Below the pieces are notes generated by a model. It saw only the letters and a program-made list of their open reading frames with translations. It had not been told where the DNA came from and did not search any database. Position numbers and translations under genes: made by a program. From the NCBI GenBank assembly GCA_021442155.1, contig CM038221.1, forward strand, positions 25,791,906 through 25,855,905: a stretch of DNA of 64,000 nt, read 5' to 3'. This document shows, piece after piece, positions 35,720 to 47,763 of this stretch. Every line of letters begins with the position of its first letter. The stretch's first letter is position 1. Source of the DNA: Cymbidium sinense. Taxonomy: Eukaryota; Streptophyta; Magnoliopsida; Asparagales; Orchidaceae.

Positions 35720-36280
35720 CTACTGCTCCCTGAGGAGAGATCCTCTGGTATCTACCATATAGGCCCCTACTGAGTCTTCCAACAAATCAACTTTGTTGGG
35801 ATTGGAGCTGACCTTCTCCTCATCTGACCAATCATACCCCTGAATCTCCTTCTTCTTTACAAGATAATGTATTACTATCTCCTTGAGAGAATGATCAATC
35901 AGAATGGGAATAAATGATCTCGACTGATCGGTGTGATCATTGTCGTGTACTAAGAGGCACCGAACCTCGCCTGCTGCTGGAGAGTCAATCTTATGAGGAC
36001 TGTACTCACTAGAGAAGAAACACTCCTGACTGTCACTAACTATGAAAGGGGTGACATTCCTAGGAGGTTCCACTATCATCGCATAGTTGGGCTATCATCT
36101 GCTACCTCTGTAATAGTTGCTACCATCTCCATGTCCTACTGAACTGGTGGAGTTGGTGAAGGGACGACCACTATGCTTTGAGGTCACCACTCCCTCCGCA
36201 CCACCACTGGGGTAGATTGTTGAGCAGGAGAGCTCGGCCTCTCCATTATAGGTAGCGTGGATGGAGTAGGATCCCCCCAT
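35720..36280 (-). pseudogene. gag: E2 gag N-terminal region
   Basis: Frames at 36095-36280 and 35720-36079. The second starts MIVEPPRNVTPF and contains SSEYSPHKIDSPA.GEVRCL, HYLVKKKEIQGYDWSDEE and LLEDSVGAYM. E4 (63439-63840) carries the same segment (PPRSTTP, SSERRPYRVSSPVAEVRCL), so this is a conserved part of the family. It is acidic and likely disordered, with no domain recognised. Between 35460 and 35720 the frame is degenerate. Confidence 0.7.
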
Positions 36281-36319
36281 AGCACCAGGTGCGCGCCCCT
36301 GATTTGGCCTTCATGGCCT

Positions 36320-37361
36320 TCATGGAATGGAGATGCCGTGACATGGATGGTGATGGTGGATGGGGTAGAGTGGTGGAGACACCACCAACTCTCTATGAAT
36401 AGGAGCTATCCTCCTGTGATGGCTGGTCCCAGTAAGTAGGATGCTATCTATACGATTGACGTGGGTAGCGCACCGAGCTAGAAAATCAAGAAGTGCGAAA
36501 GCTGTCGACTGGCGACTAAACCTTTGCCTCTCCCTACTGATAATATGAGCATATTTATGGGCCTCTCTGGCCCTCTCCTGATGAATATGTTTCCCCACAC
36601 TACGGGATGATAGATCAAATTGAGCTCCAAACTCAATGCCCGTAGCTCAACGGCGCAAGATCGAAAGGTCGGCATATGACCTCTTGCTCCGAGTAATTGA
36701 TGGTTGATACTGGACCACTGGTGGAGGTGATGTGTGAATTCTCGTAGCATCCTCTCTGTCTGACCTAGAGAGAGGATGAAACTGGTTTGCTGTAACTAGT
36801 GGTGAAGTCAAAATAAGCAACTTCTCAATGATTGAACGGGCGGCTGCCTCCATCTCCCTGGCAATCCTAGTGTGATACCGCTTGATCATGCAGTTTTTGT
36901 TGCTTCATTGGTTCTTGGTAGGATGAGAGGAGTGAGCTAGACTTGTACTCAAAAGTAGGGGAGGCAATCCCTGAGATCAGAGGAGCCTTACCCTTAGAGG
37001 GTACTAATGAGAGGGTGCTAGCCCTCAATGGGGCAGCATGAGAAACCAAAGGGCACACTGAAACTGGGGTTGGTGCTGGTACTATCACTGCTGAAGCGGG
37101 TGGGATTGCCACTATTTTTCTCTTCAACTAGGAGATATCATAATATGAAGGTAGATTGGTTTGGATGATCAATTTCTGCCTGGCCACCACAGTCCTACTG
37201 ATAGTCATGAGGGGAGTGCCCTCACATGTGATCCTCACTCCCTCAAATCCCCTACCGAAATGGATAAGGTGTGTATGATCCAATCGGGGGAAGTTCGTCT
37301 GGTCAAAAGCCAAATCCATGCCATAAGAGAAAGTGAATACAAACTTTTGTGAGCCTGCCAT
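36320..37361 (-). pseudogene. E2 extra reading frame upstream of gag, or gag N-terminus
   Basis: Reading leftward: MAGSQKFVFTFSYGMDLAFD (frame 37128-37361), one stop, then in the same frame MKRKIVAIPPASAVIVPAPT and a Pro/Ser/Ala-rich stretch (36867-37127). After a frameshift comes REMEAAARSIIEKLL (36647-36889), and after another HIHQERAREAHKYAHIISRE (36320-36598), which looks helical and could form a coiled coil. I do not recognise the product. Ogre elements of the Tat lineage have an additional ORF of unknown function between the 5' LTR and gag (established), and this position fits; it could equally be the gag N-terminus. The frame at 36478-36750 is largely a shadow. Confidence 0.55.
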
Positions 37362-40176
37362 TTTAGATCAATTGTAAAGACTAAAAATTGAATCAGAAGT
37401 AGGCTGCTAAGAATAATAGGAAACGAGCTTTGATCGATTTCTATTTTTGTTGATTTCTGAATTTAATTTGAACCCACATCCAACATCTTGAAGTGTTAAG
37501 TGGGGTTCAAATGGATTTGAGAAGATTTAGAAATTTGATTGAAAAGAGGAATTTTGAATATGAATCCAACTTCAACAAATTTAGGTATGTTGAAAAGTGG
37601 ATTCAAATATTTTTAGAAGGATGCTTCCATAGGTTCATGTTTCTTTGAATTTAGATTTTGATTTGAGGACCCTTTCCTTTAACAAATTTGGGTATGTTAA
37701 AGTAAAGGTCAATTGATTTTTGTTTTTGATTTGGTGTTTTACTTACTAAGCAAATTTGGGTGTGCTAAGTGAAGTGTTTGAAAATAATTGCTTCTTTTTG
37801 GTGAATTGTTTTTTGATTTTGAAAATTGGAATTCCCACTTAGCAAATTTAGGTATGCTAAGTGAAGAACCCAAGTGTGTTTTGTTTGATTTTTGAAAATA
37901 GGATTCTTAGAAAATTTGAGTATGCTAAGAGGATCCTAAGTGTTTCATTTGTTTTAGATATTTTGATTTTTGAAAAAGTAGAATCCTTAGCAAATTTGGG
38001 TATGTTAAAGAAATCCTAATGTTTTGATTTATTTTTGATTGAAAGTGGAGACTTTACTTTAGCAAATATGGTATGCTAAAGATGAAGTTCCACTTAGTTT
38101 TAATGGAAATTCACTTTAAATTTGTATGCTAAATGAGATTCCAAAAGATGTGTTCAAAATTTTGATTTGGTTTTGAAAATGGAAACTTCTCTTTAGCAAA
38201 TTTGGTATGCTAAAGATGAAGTTCAAAGGTGCTTGAATTTTTTGGTTTTTGAAGATTTACTTCAAATTTGATTATGCTAAATGAAGTTCCAAATATGTTT
38301 GAAAATATTTTGGCTTTGAATTTGGAGCCTTTACTTAGCAAATTTTATTATGCTAAATGAAGTTCCAAATATGTTTGAAATTTTTTTTGGTTTTGAATTT
38401 GGAGCCTTTACTTAGAAAATTTGATTATGCTAAATGAAGTTCCAAATATGTTTGAAACTTTTTTGGTTTTAAATTTGGAGACTTTACTTAGCAAATTTGA
38501 TTATGCTAAATGACATTCCAAATATGTTTGAAATTTTTTTTGGTTTTGAATTTGGAGACTTTACTTAGGAAATTTAATTATGCTAAATGAAGTTATAAAT
38601 GTGTTTGAAAATTTTTATTTTAAATTTGGAGACTTCACTTAGCAAATTTGGGTATGCTAAATGAAGTTCCAAATGTGGTTGAAATTGATTTTGAATTTGG
38701 AGACTTGACTTAGCAAATTTGGGTATGCTAAATGAAGTTCCAAATATGTTGGAAAATTTTTGATTTTGAATTTGGAGACTTCACTTAGCAAATTTGGGTA
38801 TGCTAGATGAAGTTCCAAATGTCTTTGAAAAATTTGTTGGTTTTGAATTTGGAGACTTTACTTAGGAAATTTTATTATGCTAAATGAAGTTCCAAATATG
38901 TTTGAAAAATTTTTGATTTTGAATTTGGAGACTTCACTTTGCAAATTTGAGTATGCTAAATGAAGTTCTAAATGTGTTTGAAAATTTTTGATTTTGAATT
39001 GATACTTCAAACAAATTTGGGTATGCTAAATGAAGTTCAAATGTGTTTATTTTTTTTATTTTGAATTTGGAGACTTGACTTAGCAAATTTGGGTATGCTA
39101 TATGAAGTTCAAATGCATTTGAAAATTTTGATTTTGAATTTGGAGACTTCATCAAATTTGGGTATGTTAGATGAAGTTCAAATGTGTTTGAAATTTTTTT
39201 ATTATTTTGAATTTGGAGACTTCATAGAAAATTTGGTATGCTAAATGAAGTTTCAAATGTGTTGAAAAATATGATTGTTAATTTTTTTTTAAAGAAGACT
39301 TTATTCAACAAATTTGGATATGTAGGAAAAATCAATCTTATTTTGTTTGAAATGTGAAAATTTTATTTTGTGTGTGATTATTGCTTTTGAAAGAATTCCA
39401 ACTTAAATATGGGATATGTTTTAATGGGGTTTCCAAATGATGTTATTTTTATTTGGGAATGAAATTTTCATTCAATAAATTTGAGTATATTGAATGAAGA
39501 TGTTCATATGTGCTTTTGAAAAAATTAATTTTATTTGAAAATTGAACTTCCATTCAATAGGTGTGAGTGTATTGAAGGGAAAGGTTCATATGTGCTTTTT
39601 GAAAATTTTATTTTAGATTTTGATTTTGACTTTTGGAAAGATGATTGTTCATTTTATTTTAAAAAATGAAATCTTCATCAAAATGAATTGAAGGAAAATG
39701 TTCATTTGTGCTTTTGGAAAAGATTGTTAGTTTTATTTTTGAAGATTCCTTCATGTAACAATTATAAGAATTATTAGATGAGGGTGATTTAAGAAAATTT
39801 ATTAAAAGATATTTTATTATGTGCATTTTTGAAAGAGTGCTTTTTTTGAAAAGCAAGATTTTTATATAAAATTTATTTTGTCTTTATTATTTAAGAATGA
39901 ACTTTTCCTTATCATAAAAATGATAAGAATGAAGTCTTTAAATGTTTTCTTTTTTATTTAGATCTTTTTATTTTTATCCATTAGAGAAGAGGGGTTTAAG
40001 ACCAACATGAGTTCCTAAAACCTAAAGATGTTGACTAGCTCAACTTAAGAATGAAATAAATGTTCCAAGGAAAGAAAGATAGTCTGATTCATACCAAAGT
40101 ACAAACCCACTATCTACTGAAGACAACAATCATTTACCAAAGATGGAGAGAGGAACCATCCCAAGTGCGGAAAATA
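37362..40176 (-). other. E2 5' leader (between 5' LTR and first frame)
   Basis: 2.8 kb of AT-rich noncoding DNA. From about 37560 to 39580 it is the hairpin array described separately. From 39600 to 39900 the repeats fade into AT-rich text. From 39960 to 40176 is non-repetitive sequence abutting the 5' LTR; a primer-binding site should lie at 40150-40176 (minus strand TTTTCCGCACTTGGGATGG), but I cannot match it to a tRNA. The frames at 38934-39155 and 39659-39856 are repeat translations. Confidence 0.7.
37560..39580 (-). repeat. array of ~75-bp hairpin units with covarying stems
   Basis: About 20 units. The core on + is AAATTTGGGTAT (loop) flanked by complementary arms. Stems seen: TTCAAC/GTTGAA (37571-37594), CTTTAAC/GTTAAAG (37677-37702), CACTTAGC/GCTAAGTG (37836-37863), CTTTAGC/GCTAAAG (38057-38081), TCTTTAGC/GCTAAAGA (38190-38216) and TTCATTCAAT/ATTGAATGAA (39467-39498). 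The loop stays nearly constant while both arms change together. The middle units (38330-39030) repeat every ~75 bp with arms extended by ACTTT.../...GAAGT and GGA.../...TCC. The position is the element's leader RNA. Confidence 0.85.
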
Positions 40177-41646
40177 TGGTGAAAATATTAAAATCTTTCT
40201 TTTTGAATAAGACATATACTTCATCTTCACTCTATGCGATAAAATGATGGAAATATACATCTTCTCTCTTTCTTATGCATTTTGACACCACATAGATGAA
40301 ATGTTCTTATTGAGGGTGATTATGACATTGAGGGAGGTGTACTATCTCAAAGAAGTCACCACCCAATGGACCTAATCACCTCAAGGACTAAGACAATGGA
40401 TCTGCATATGTACCAAAGATCTTAACTTTTCATGGAAAAGTAAAAGTAAGGTTTCTTTTAAATCGTTAGTTAAGTTTATAGGGCAAGCCCCGTTAGTACA
40501 TCTTAAGGGATGAAATCTCTTAGAATACTCTCATTGAGGTAAATGATCATTGTCTCAAAGATTTTTAATAGGTAGGACTATCAATCGATTAGTTTATTTT
40601 GGAAGATCAAATGGGATTGATCAAAGAGAGGAAGTTATTATTGAAGCCAAAGGAAAATAAGTAGGAGATGCCTATGATGCTAGGAAACCTAGCGAGCATC
40701 TCAAACTATCCTATAGTTGGGCTTTACATTTTTGAAGTTGATTTAATTTGTTTGAGTTGAATTTTTCATTAGAAATTTAGGGCTAATGATTCTACAACAC
40801 AAGATTATGAAAATGTATAAGAGGTGAGGATTTAAACATGGCCAGGGAAGCAACCTGACCTAAATCTAGGGAGCTTTGGAAAGGTAAAAGCATGACATAG
40901 GAAAATGGTATTTGGTTTTACCTCCAAAAAGAGGACAAACCACTATGCTTGGACTTATAACCACTAGGGTGGCACTAACTAACTTCTCTATGATTTTAAA
41001 TTCATGTAGGCAAGTCATATGCTTTATGCAAGATAGTTATTTATTTTAGAAAGAGACTAAGTCCTTAAACTCACTCCCTAAAGAGAATAGATCATGTAAT
41101 GCTTAAAATGACCTAAATCTAATGTAATTTAGATTTCATTTTATTTTCATTTTTAGACAATTATTTTGACTCAAGCTAATATAATTCATATGCCTAATGC
41201 ATGAAAAATGAGATTATTGGCCAAAATTAGCGAGAAGGGAGGAGGTGTGCTTCCACCATGGCTCTCAAAGGTTAAGCCAAGTTTCTCGGGAAAAGGTGGA
41301 AGCCCTCTAATCAAGAGTGAAAATAATATGCATTTGTGCATGATGTTATAAAGAAGTACTCATCCAGCTAAGGGGTTGCTAATTCTTTTATCTTGATTTT
41401 AACTCTTTTAGGTTATGAGTTCTTTATTTTAATTTTGAATTGTTAAGTTTGGTAAGATTTATTTTTTCTAAGATCTACATCAGCCATTCATAAAATAAAG
41501 CAAAAACTAAGAAAAGGATGTCACTTAATGTACAAGCTAAACAAATCATCAACCAATTTATAAAGCTACGCACAAAAGAATAAGAGGCCATTAGGGTCGG
41601 GTACCACCGCACAAATCCAAAAATAAATTGGGTAGTCAAGCTATAC

Positions 41647-41653
41647 CCTTATA
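41647..41653 (-). promoter_or_regulatory. candidate TATA box in E2 5' LTR
   Basis: CCTTATA on +, TATAAGG in the element's sense, 1.47 kb before the LTR/leader border. It is the copy that would drive E2. Conserved in the other LTRs; no other promoter evidence. Confidence 0.35.
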
Positions 41654-42789
41654 CAACCTAGATTACAAATAAATTAAATACAATTAAGAAAGGAATTCAT
41701 TGTTATGGGGGTCTTCAAGCTTCATTTTTTCATTATTCTTTTCTTCTTTCTGCTTTCTTCTTCTTTTCCTCTTTCTTCTTTGATTCCTTCTTTTGGATGG
41801 TTGGAAGGTGGATGCTCCAAAGGCTTAACATGGTGCATAATATGAGATCTTATGACCAATGCTCATCCTAATCCCCATAATAATCATTCCAAGATCTTAA
41901 TTATAAAATTTACATGAAAAGAAAAAAGTAAATCTAGTTAGCACCTGCAAAACAAAAGTTAACTAAACAAGCCATCAAATCCCAAGCATATATATTGGAC
42001 TTATCACCGCACACATGGGTGACTAAGTCCACTATTATTATCTTTAGGTATAATGCACAACAAAAGTATTTATATTTTTTATTTACATGCCCAGCACAAT
42101 CCCTGAAGACAATGGTTAGATTAAGATGTACCATTCATTCCACACATATCCTAACATTTAAAACATATATATCAAAGATAAAAGCAAGCATCAAATCATG
42201 CACTAACCTAAAGCTAGAAGTGGTGACTTAGCCTAATGTGTGCTTTGAGGTTTGCGTGGTATGTCTATGACTTTAAGTTAGAATTTTCTAAGTGTGAAGC
42301 ATGTTCAACTTAGGGGAGGGTTTCATTTAGGTAATTTAATTATTTTGGGTTGATTTTATTTTATGCTTTGATTGGGTTCAAGTGAATCTTATAATTAATT
42401 ACTAAGTTATATAGAGAGGGAAAGAGAAGAGAACTCTCTTTCCTTCCCTAACCTAAGTAATTTCTAAAGTGGATTCATGTTTTTGGTTTTGTTTAGTGAA
42501 TATTTTAATTAAGTGTTTTATTTAATCCTAAGTTTAGATGAACTCTAAACAAACCTATTCAAAAAGAAAGGCATTTTAAGATTAAATAAAATGAACCAAG
42601 TTCACAAAACATACATCACTTCATTCTTTCCCAACATGTATAACATGCATATGAATGAGTCCTAAACATATCTATACATACAAATGAGAATGTTTAACAC
42701 ACTTTATGATACATGGTAAGTAGTTCATTTAAGAAATTTGAATGTTTATGATGCATAATTTTCATTAAGTAGCAAAGGGGTTTTTTATC

Positions 42790-42910
42790 CAACTTTCACA
42801 TACACATATGAATGTATGAAGGGCATAAGTGAGTACAACACCATTGTTAACCAGAGGTGTAAGGTACAAGACCTACTTAGGTCTACTTAAAGCCTCATAA
42901 CTTTAGGGTT
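42790..42910 (-). repeat. single ~260-bp-type unit in E2 5' LTR
   Basis: CACCATTGTTAACCAGAGGTGTAAGGTA...TACTTAAAGCCTCATAAC corresponds to the unit repeated at 13330-13720 and 56460-57090. It is absent from the E2 3' LTR, being inside the deleted block. Confidence 0.6.
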
Positions 42911-45479
42911 GTACAAAAGAAATGAATGGAAAAGAAATAATGCAAAAGTTTTGGTCGATTTATTTTTATTTATACAATTTATATGTGCAAGCATAAGTAT
43001 CCCTCTTAAGTGATAGTATAGGAATGAATAGGATATGGAATTAGGCAGGTGTTAGGTTCTTTTCAAATAAATCATACACTTTACCAAATCCTATTCAAAA
43101 CTATACTAAAAGAGAAGAGAAGGAAAACCTACAATAAGCACATCCTTATATTCTACTCACATGCAAACTTGTAAGTAATATACAAGTAACACACTTTCAG
43201 TTTTGATGATTGATTCATATATTTTGAAAATAATTTGAATTTAATAGTGATAATATCCACTCATATTCTTACTTTGGCCAACACATGGAATTTGACATAA
43301 AGAAAACATTTTCATTTTAAATTTAATTTTTGAAAATCATGGATGCATGAAACCATATGACATACATATTTAACATGTTGGGGAAGAACTAAAGCAATGA
43401 AAGATGTAAACACATTCACTTTAATTAAATCTAAGATAATCTTATGAAATAAGAAAATAAATAAAAAGTTTATTTAATATGATTTTTTGTTTGATTTTGA
43501 ATTTGATTTAATTTTGAAAATGTGAATTGAGTTTGGTGTTCCTAACCCATTCCACATGTGTTTGATATTTTGTTCAATTTTTAGATGATTAGATTTATTT
43601 ATATTTTGATTAGGTTAAGGTATGAATTAACATGTTAATTATCCCTTATACACACCACCTTAGCATAGTTCAAATAATTATGAGCCAATGAGATGACATA
43701 AAACTCACAAAAATTTAAATTTGCATGCACCTAGGAAGAAAGTGCAATTTGGCTATGATTAATTAATTAAGGGGTTTAACTTAAGTAATTTCAAAACACC
43801 CTCACATGAGTTATAGTTGATCTTTTTTGAACATAGTAACAGCATTAATTTATCTAAAAGATTAGATAATTAAAGGTAATTAAAGTAATTAAAATAAAAT
43901 TAAAAATAAAATCTTGGAAATGCCTCAATTATTCTATCTTTCAACAAAGATTAAACCACTAATTAAACTCTTAATTAATCTTAATTATATTAAAAGGGTA
44001 ATTAGGAAATAAACTAGTAATTTCCCCAATTAAGCTGCCAATAAATCCCAAGAAAATTAGGGGAGGCAAAAGTCATCCCCCAAAATATACTCAAGAAGTT
44101 TGAGATTAATCAATGGATCACTTAGGAAATAATTAGCAAATTAAGATTTCTAATAAAATATAAAATCTGAGAAAGATAATATTTAAAATCCATTAAAACT
44201 AATTTTAGAATATTCTAAATTGAATTATCTTTTAGTGGCAATTTTTCTCATATTTGTTTGATTTTTATTTAAGGAGATATGAATTTTTGAAATTTAAGTA
44301 ATTAATTAGAATTAAATAAACTCTAATTAATCCCTAAATCCCACGGCATGCGCATTGGCGACTAGATGCACTTTACCGACTAGTGAGTGCTACTTAAATG
44401 CCTTATCATGCGCATGGTGGCGACACTAGGCGGCTTTGATATCATTGATCAGGATCGAATGGATAGATTTAATTCGTTTAAAGGGATAAAATCGGATATA
44501 AATGGATTTAATCTGTTGTTCATCCAAAATGCGGATGGATGGCGGAGATCATCCATATTCTTCACGAGGAATAATGGAGACCATCCACTTTCAAAGGAAG
44601 ATCAAGCTTGATTGAGCTCGGTGGAAAATCTTGCACACACCATCTAACAATCACATATCTAATGGTCAAAATCTCATGCCATTAAAATTTCTTTCACAAA
44701 GACCAACACATATGGAGTTAGTGATCTAAAATGTCTAACCGGTGATCAAATGCTCATTCCTTGGAGGAGCTTTTCAGTTGAGACAATCTTGGTGAAAGTA
44801 TTAGCTCTTGAGGTTGAGTAGATAGCTCTATGGACTAACCCCTCCTTAGCTTCCTTGCAGCTTTGATGGAATTAGATCTCCCCTTGCTTTTGGAACTTGA
44901 GAGAGAGCTTAGGCAAGCTCGACTTGGTCCCCTGAGAGAGTGTGCAAAGAGAATTGGCTTGATTTGGTGTGTGGAGAAGATTTATAAATTAATGGAGCTC
45001 CCCTATTTTCACTTGAGGAAAACCGAGAATGGAAAATTCAAAATCCTTCCAGGAAGCTTAGGATCACTCAAGTATGGCTCCTAACAATCTCTCTTACTCA
45101 ATCGAATTAGCCACTATTGGAATTGAAGTGAATTAGTGGGAGTATATCTCCCCCTATGGAAATTGGATGGTCGAAGCTCTACTTGTTGTTTTGATCCAAT
45201 TAACCTTAGGCAATGGATTGTTTGGTCTGTTAGAAGCTTGCACATGGTTGGTTTGGGCTAGGGAGTAGAGTGGTAACCTCCCATGTGCTTCAAAATAACT
45301 GGAGGGAGGTTTTCCATTTGGCCAATTTGAGCCATGTGCTGATTTTGGCCTTGGGTCAAGTTGGGGTGACCCAAACCTATTGGGTTGGGTGCACCACCCT
45401 CCATAGGATTTACTTGACCTATTAGAAAAGTATCAAGTAGATATGAAGAGGGTTTGATGAAATTTCCCATGGAATTGAC

Positions 45480-46480
45480 CAAAATTTGTTCTATGTCTTA
45501 GGGGTAGAATGGTCATTTAGCTAATTTTTCAATTTGGATATGTTGGGTATGTTGAGAAAATAGGTTTGGCCAAGTTTCATTGGATTTGGAGTTCATTTGG
45601 TATGGTTTTGCTAATGTTGACCCATTTAGGTCAAAATGGGTCAACTTGTCAAGTAATCAATTGGTCAATTAGGTCAAACCAAGGTTTGGAAGTTCATATG
45701 ACCATTTGAAATGTTTTGGTGGCTTTGGTTTGATTCAATTTGGTTTAGGTTGAATTTGGTTCATATGACTTCATTTAGGTCAAATGGGTCAAGTTGACCA
45801 ATTTGACCCATTTGACCTATTTGGGCTAGGTCATGGGTAGGTTTAGGTTTGGTTAGTCATATGAAGTGGATTGGTATCTTTGTTTCCAATCAATTTTGGT
45901 TAAGTTTGAATTTGGCTCAACATGACCCTTTAGGTCGGGCTAGGTTAGGTCTAATTGGCAAATTAATGTTTTGGTCAAGTTCAACAAGTGATTTGGAATG
46001 AACTTGACCCATTGGTTTCAATCAATTTGGCTTAGATCAAGTTTTGACACATTTTGACTTTTTAGGTCAAGTTGGGTCAACTTGGGTCAAGTGGCCAATT
46101 GGGCTAGGTTAGGCTCAAATGTTGACTTGGTCAAGTTCAAACATAGTTCATGAATGAACTTAGATCATTGGTTTCAATCAATTTGGCCTATAATGGATTT
46201 TGGCTATGTTAGGTTTCATTTTGGCTAAGTGTTGACTTGGTCAACCCTTAGGTTTGACTTCGTTTGACTCAATTTGATTGATTGATCATCTCATGATGAT
46301 TGTTGATCATGATAAGAGGCATAGGTGAGTTTCATTCAATCTAATTTGGTTAGGATTAGAATTTGGCTAATAAGGGTACTTTAGGTCATTTTGGATCAAG
46401 TTAGCCTAAGTGGGTCAAATGGCTTGGTCAAAGCTTGATTTAAGTTTGATTGAACTTGTATATGGACTTATGATTGAAAT
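45480..46480 (-). promoter_or_regulatory. dense GGTCAA/TTGACC field in E2 5' LTR
   Basis: This is the same field as 25380-26360. It is well preserved around 45770-45840, where the motifs alternate in direct and inverted order. Confidence 0.4.
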
Positions 46481-46649
46481 ATAATCCATTTGCAAGTGAT
46501 TTGAAGTCAAATGGTTTTGATTCATTTGACAATTTCATATTCAAAGGAAGAACATGAATGGATTTGGGGTTTGATTTTTGAATTGAGTTTCAGTTTAGTG
46601 AAGTTTGTATTTATATTTGGATTCAGATTGTAGGGTTAATTGAATCATG

Positions 46650-47410
46650 AAGGAAAATCAAGAGTTTGGCTTGATTTGAAATTGATTTGGCTAAGTTCAA
46701 GGTTTTGACTTGAAAAGCTTAGGTTGGATTTTGAATGAGTTTGACTTTTGGAATTGGTTTTGATTTTTTGAATTTATATTTAATTTATATATGTGAATAT
46801 AAATGAAAATATAAATGGATATGAGAAAATTTGATGAATTTGGAATGATTTGATCATGATTTAGGCTAAGTCCTTGAGAGAGAATTTAAAGGGCTTAGAA
46901 AATTTTGGAGTTTGGAGCTTGAATTCTGAATTTGATTTGATTGATTTATATTTATATTTCATTTATATATGTGAATATAAAAGAGAATATAAATAACTTA
47001 TGAGAAAATCCCATGAATTTGAATTGATTTATATTTGATTTTGGCTAAGTCCTTAAGAGGGAAATTAAGGACTTAAAAAGGATTTTAAATTTGGAATTTA
47101 ATTTTTTGGATTTGATTTGATTGATTTGTAATTATATTTCATTTATATATGTGAATATAAATGAGTTATGAGAAAATTCCATGAATTTGAATTGGTTTAA
47201 ATTTGATTTTGGCTAAGTCCATGAAAGAAAATTTAAAGGACTTATGAAACTTTATGAATTGATTTTGAATTTTGAGTTTAGTTTGATTTGTTTGAATTTA
47301 TATTTCATTTATTTATGTGAATATATAAATGAATTATGAGAAAATCTCATGAGTTTGAATTGGTTTGATCACGATTTAGGCTAAGTCCTTAAAAGAAGAT
47401 TAAGGACTTA
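46650..47410 (-). repeat. ~178-bp tandem units in E2 5' LTR
   Basis: Units recur near 46775, 46950, 47130 and 47300, matching the array at 26560-27370. One unit is shortened by about 20 bp near 47155. Confidence 0.75.
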
Positions 47411-47763
47411 AGAAAGATTTGGACTTAGGAATTTCATTCATGGGTTTCAATCATGGATTTCAATTATGGCTTTCAATCATGTGGTATTGATTTGAATTTG
47501 GAGAAAATCAAATAAGATTGATTTGGAGTTTGACTTGAAGGAAGGAAAGTGAGGAGTGATTTAAGCTAAGGGTAGGCAAATTCTCCTAACACCCTTAAGG
47601 CATGACCTATTCCTATAGCTAACTCTTCTAAGTCTCTAGGGTTAGGTTGAGTGTCCACCTAATCACTAGATGTGTCTTAAGATTAAGGAACTCTTAAAGT
47701 CTAAGAGGAGTCCTATGTCTAAGATAGAGGGGTTGAGTGCTCATTCTAAAAATTAGGTCAACA

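Larger units (their letters stand above)
21284..47763 (-). mobile_element. E2: full-length but defective Tat/Ogre-like element (26.5 kb)
   Basis: Two direct LTR copies (21284-27704 and 40177-47763) enclose one internal region whose genes all lie on the minus strand in the order leader, extra frame/gag, protease, RT, integrase. It sits in the RT gene of E0, whose frame resumes after it. The LTRs look much more alike than either is like L2 or L3, so it is younger than those. The 5-bp target duplication is not clear (AGTTA left, ATATT right). No clean polypurine tract or tRNA primer site could be assigned. RT is truncated and RNase H absent, so it is non-autonomous now. Confidence 0.85.
40177..47763 (-). 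repeat. E2 5' LTR (7.6 kb)
   Basis: On + it starts TGGTGAAAATATT at 40177 (TATGGTG from 40175) and ends GGTCAACA at 47763. It matches 21284-27704 over its whole length except for 42726-44100, which that copy has lost. Many small deletions mark 40200-42200 and 44340-44800 against the partner. It holds TATAAGG reversed at 41647-41653, the GAA tract (41721-41790), one ~260-bp unit (42790-42910), a TTGACC field (45480-46480) and ~178-bp tandem units (46650-47410). In the inverted repeat near 42030 the arms are largely deleted. The frames at 41934-42231, 44387-44611, 44863-45084 and 45258-45482 are LTR sequence. Confidence 0.9.

Noticed and set aside
37560..39580. Hairpin array as a CRISPR array or a plain minisatellite
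   Set aside because: There are no unique spacers and no cas genes, and the context is a plant retroelement. A plain minisatellite does not explain the paired arm changes.
40140..40176. tRNA primer-binding site next to the E2 5' LTR
   Set aside because: The sequence after the LTR (minus strand TTTTCCGCACTTGGGATGG) does not match a tRNA 3' end I can name, so it is not annotated.
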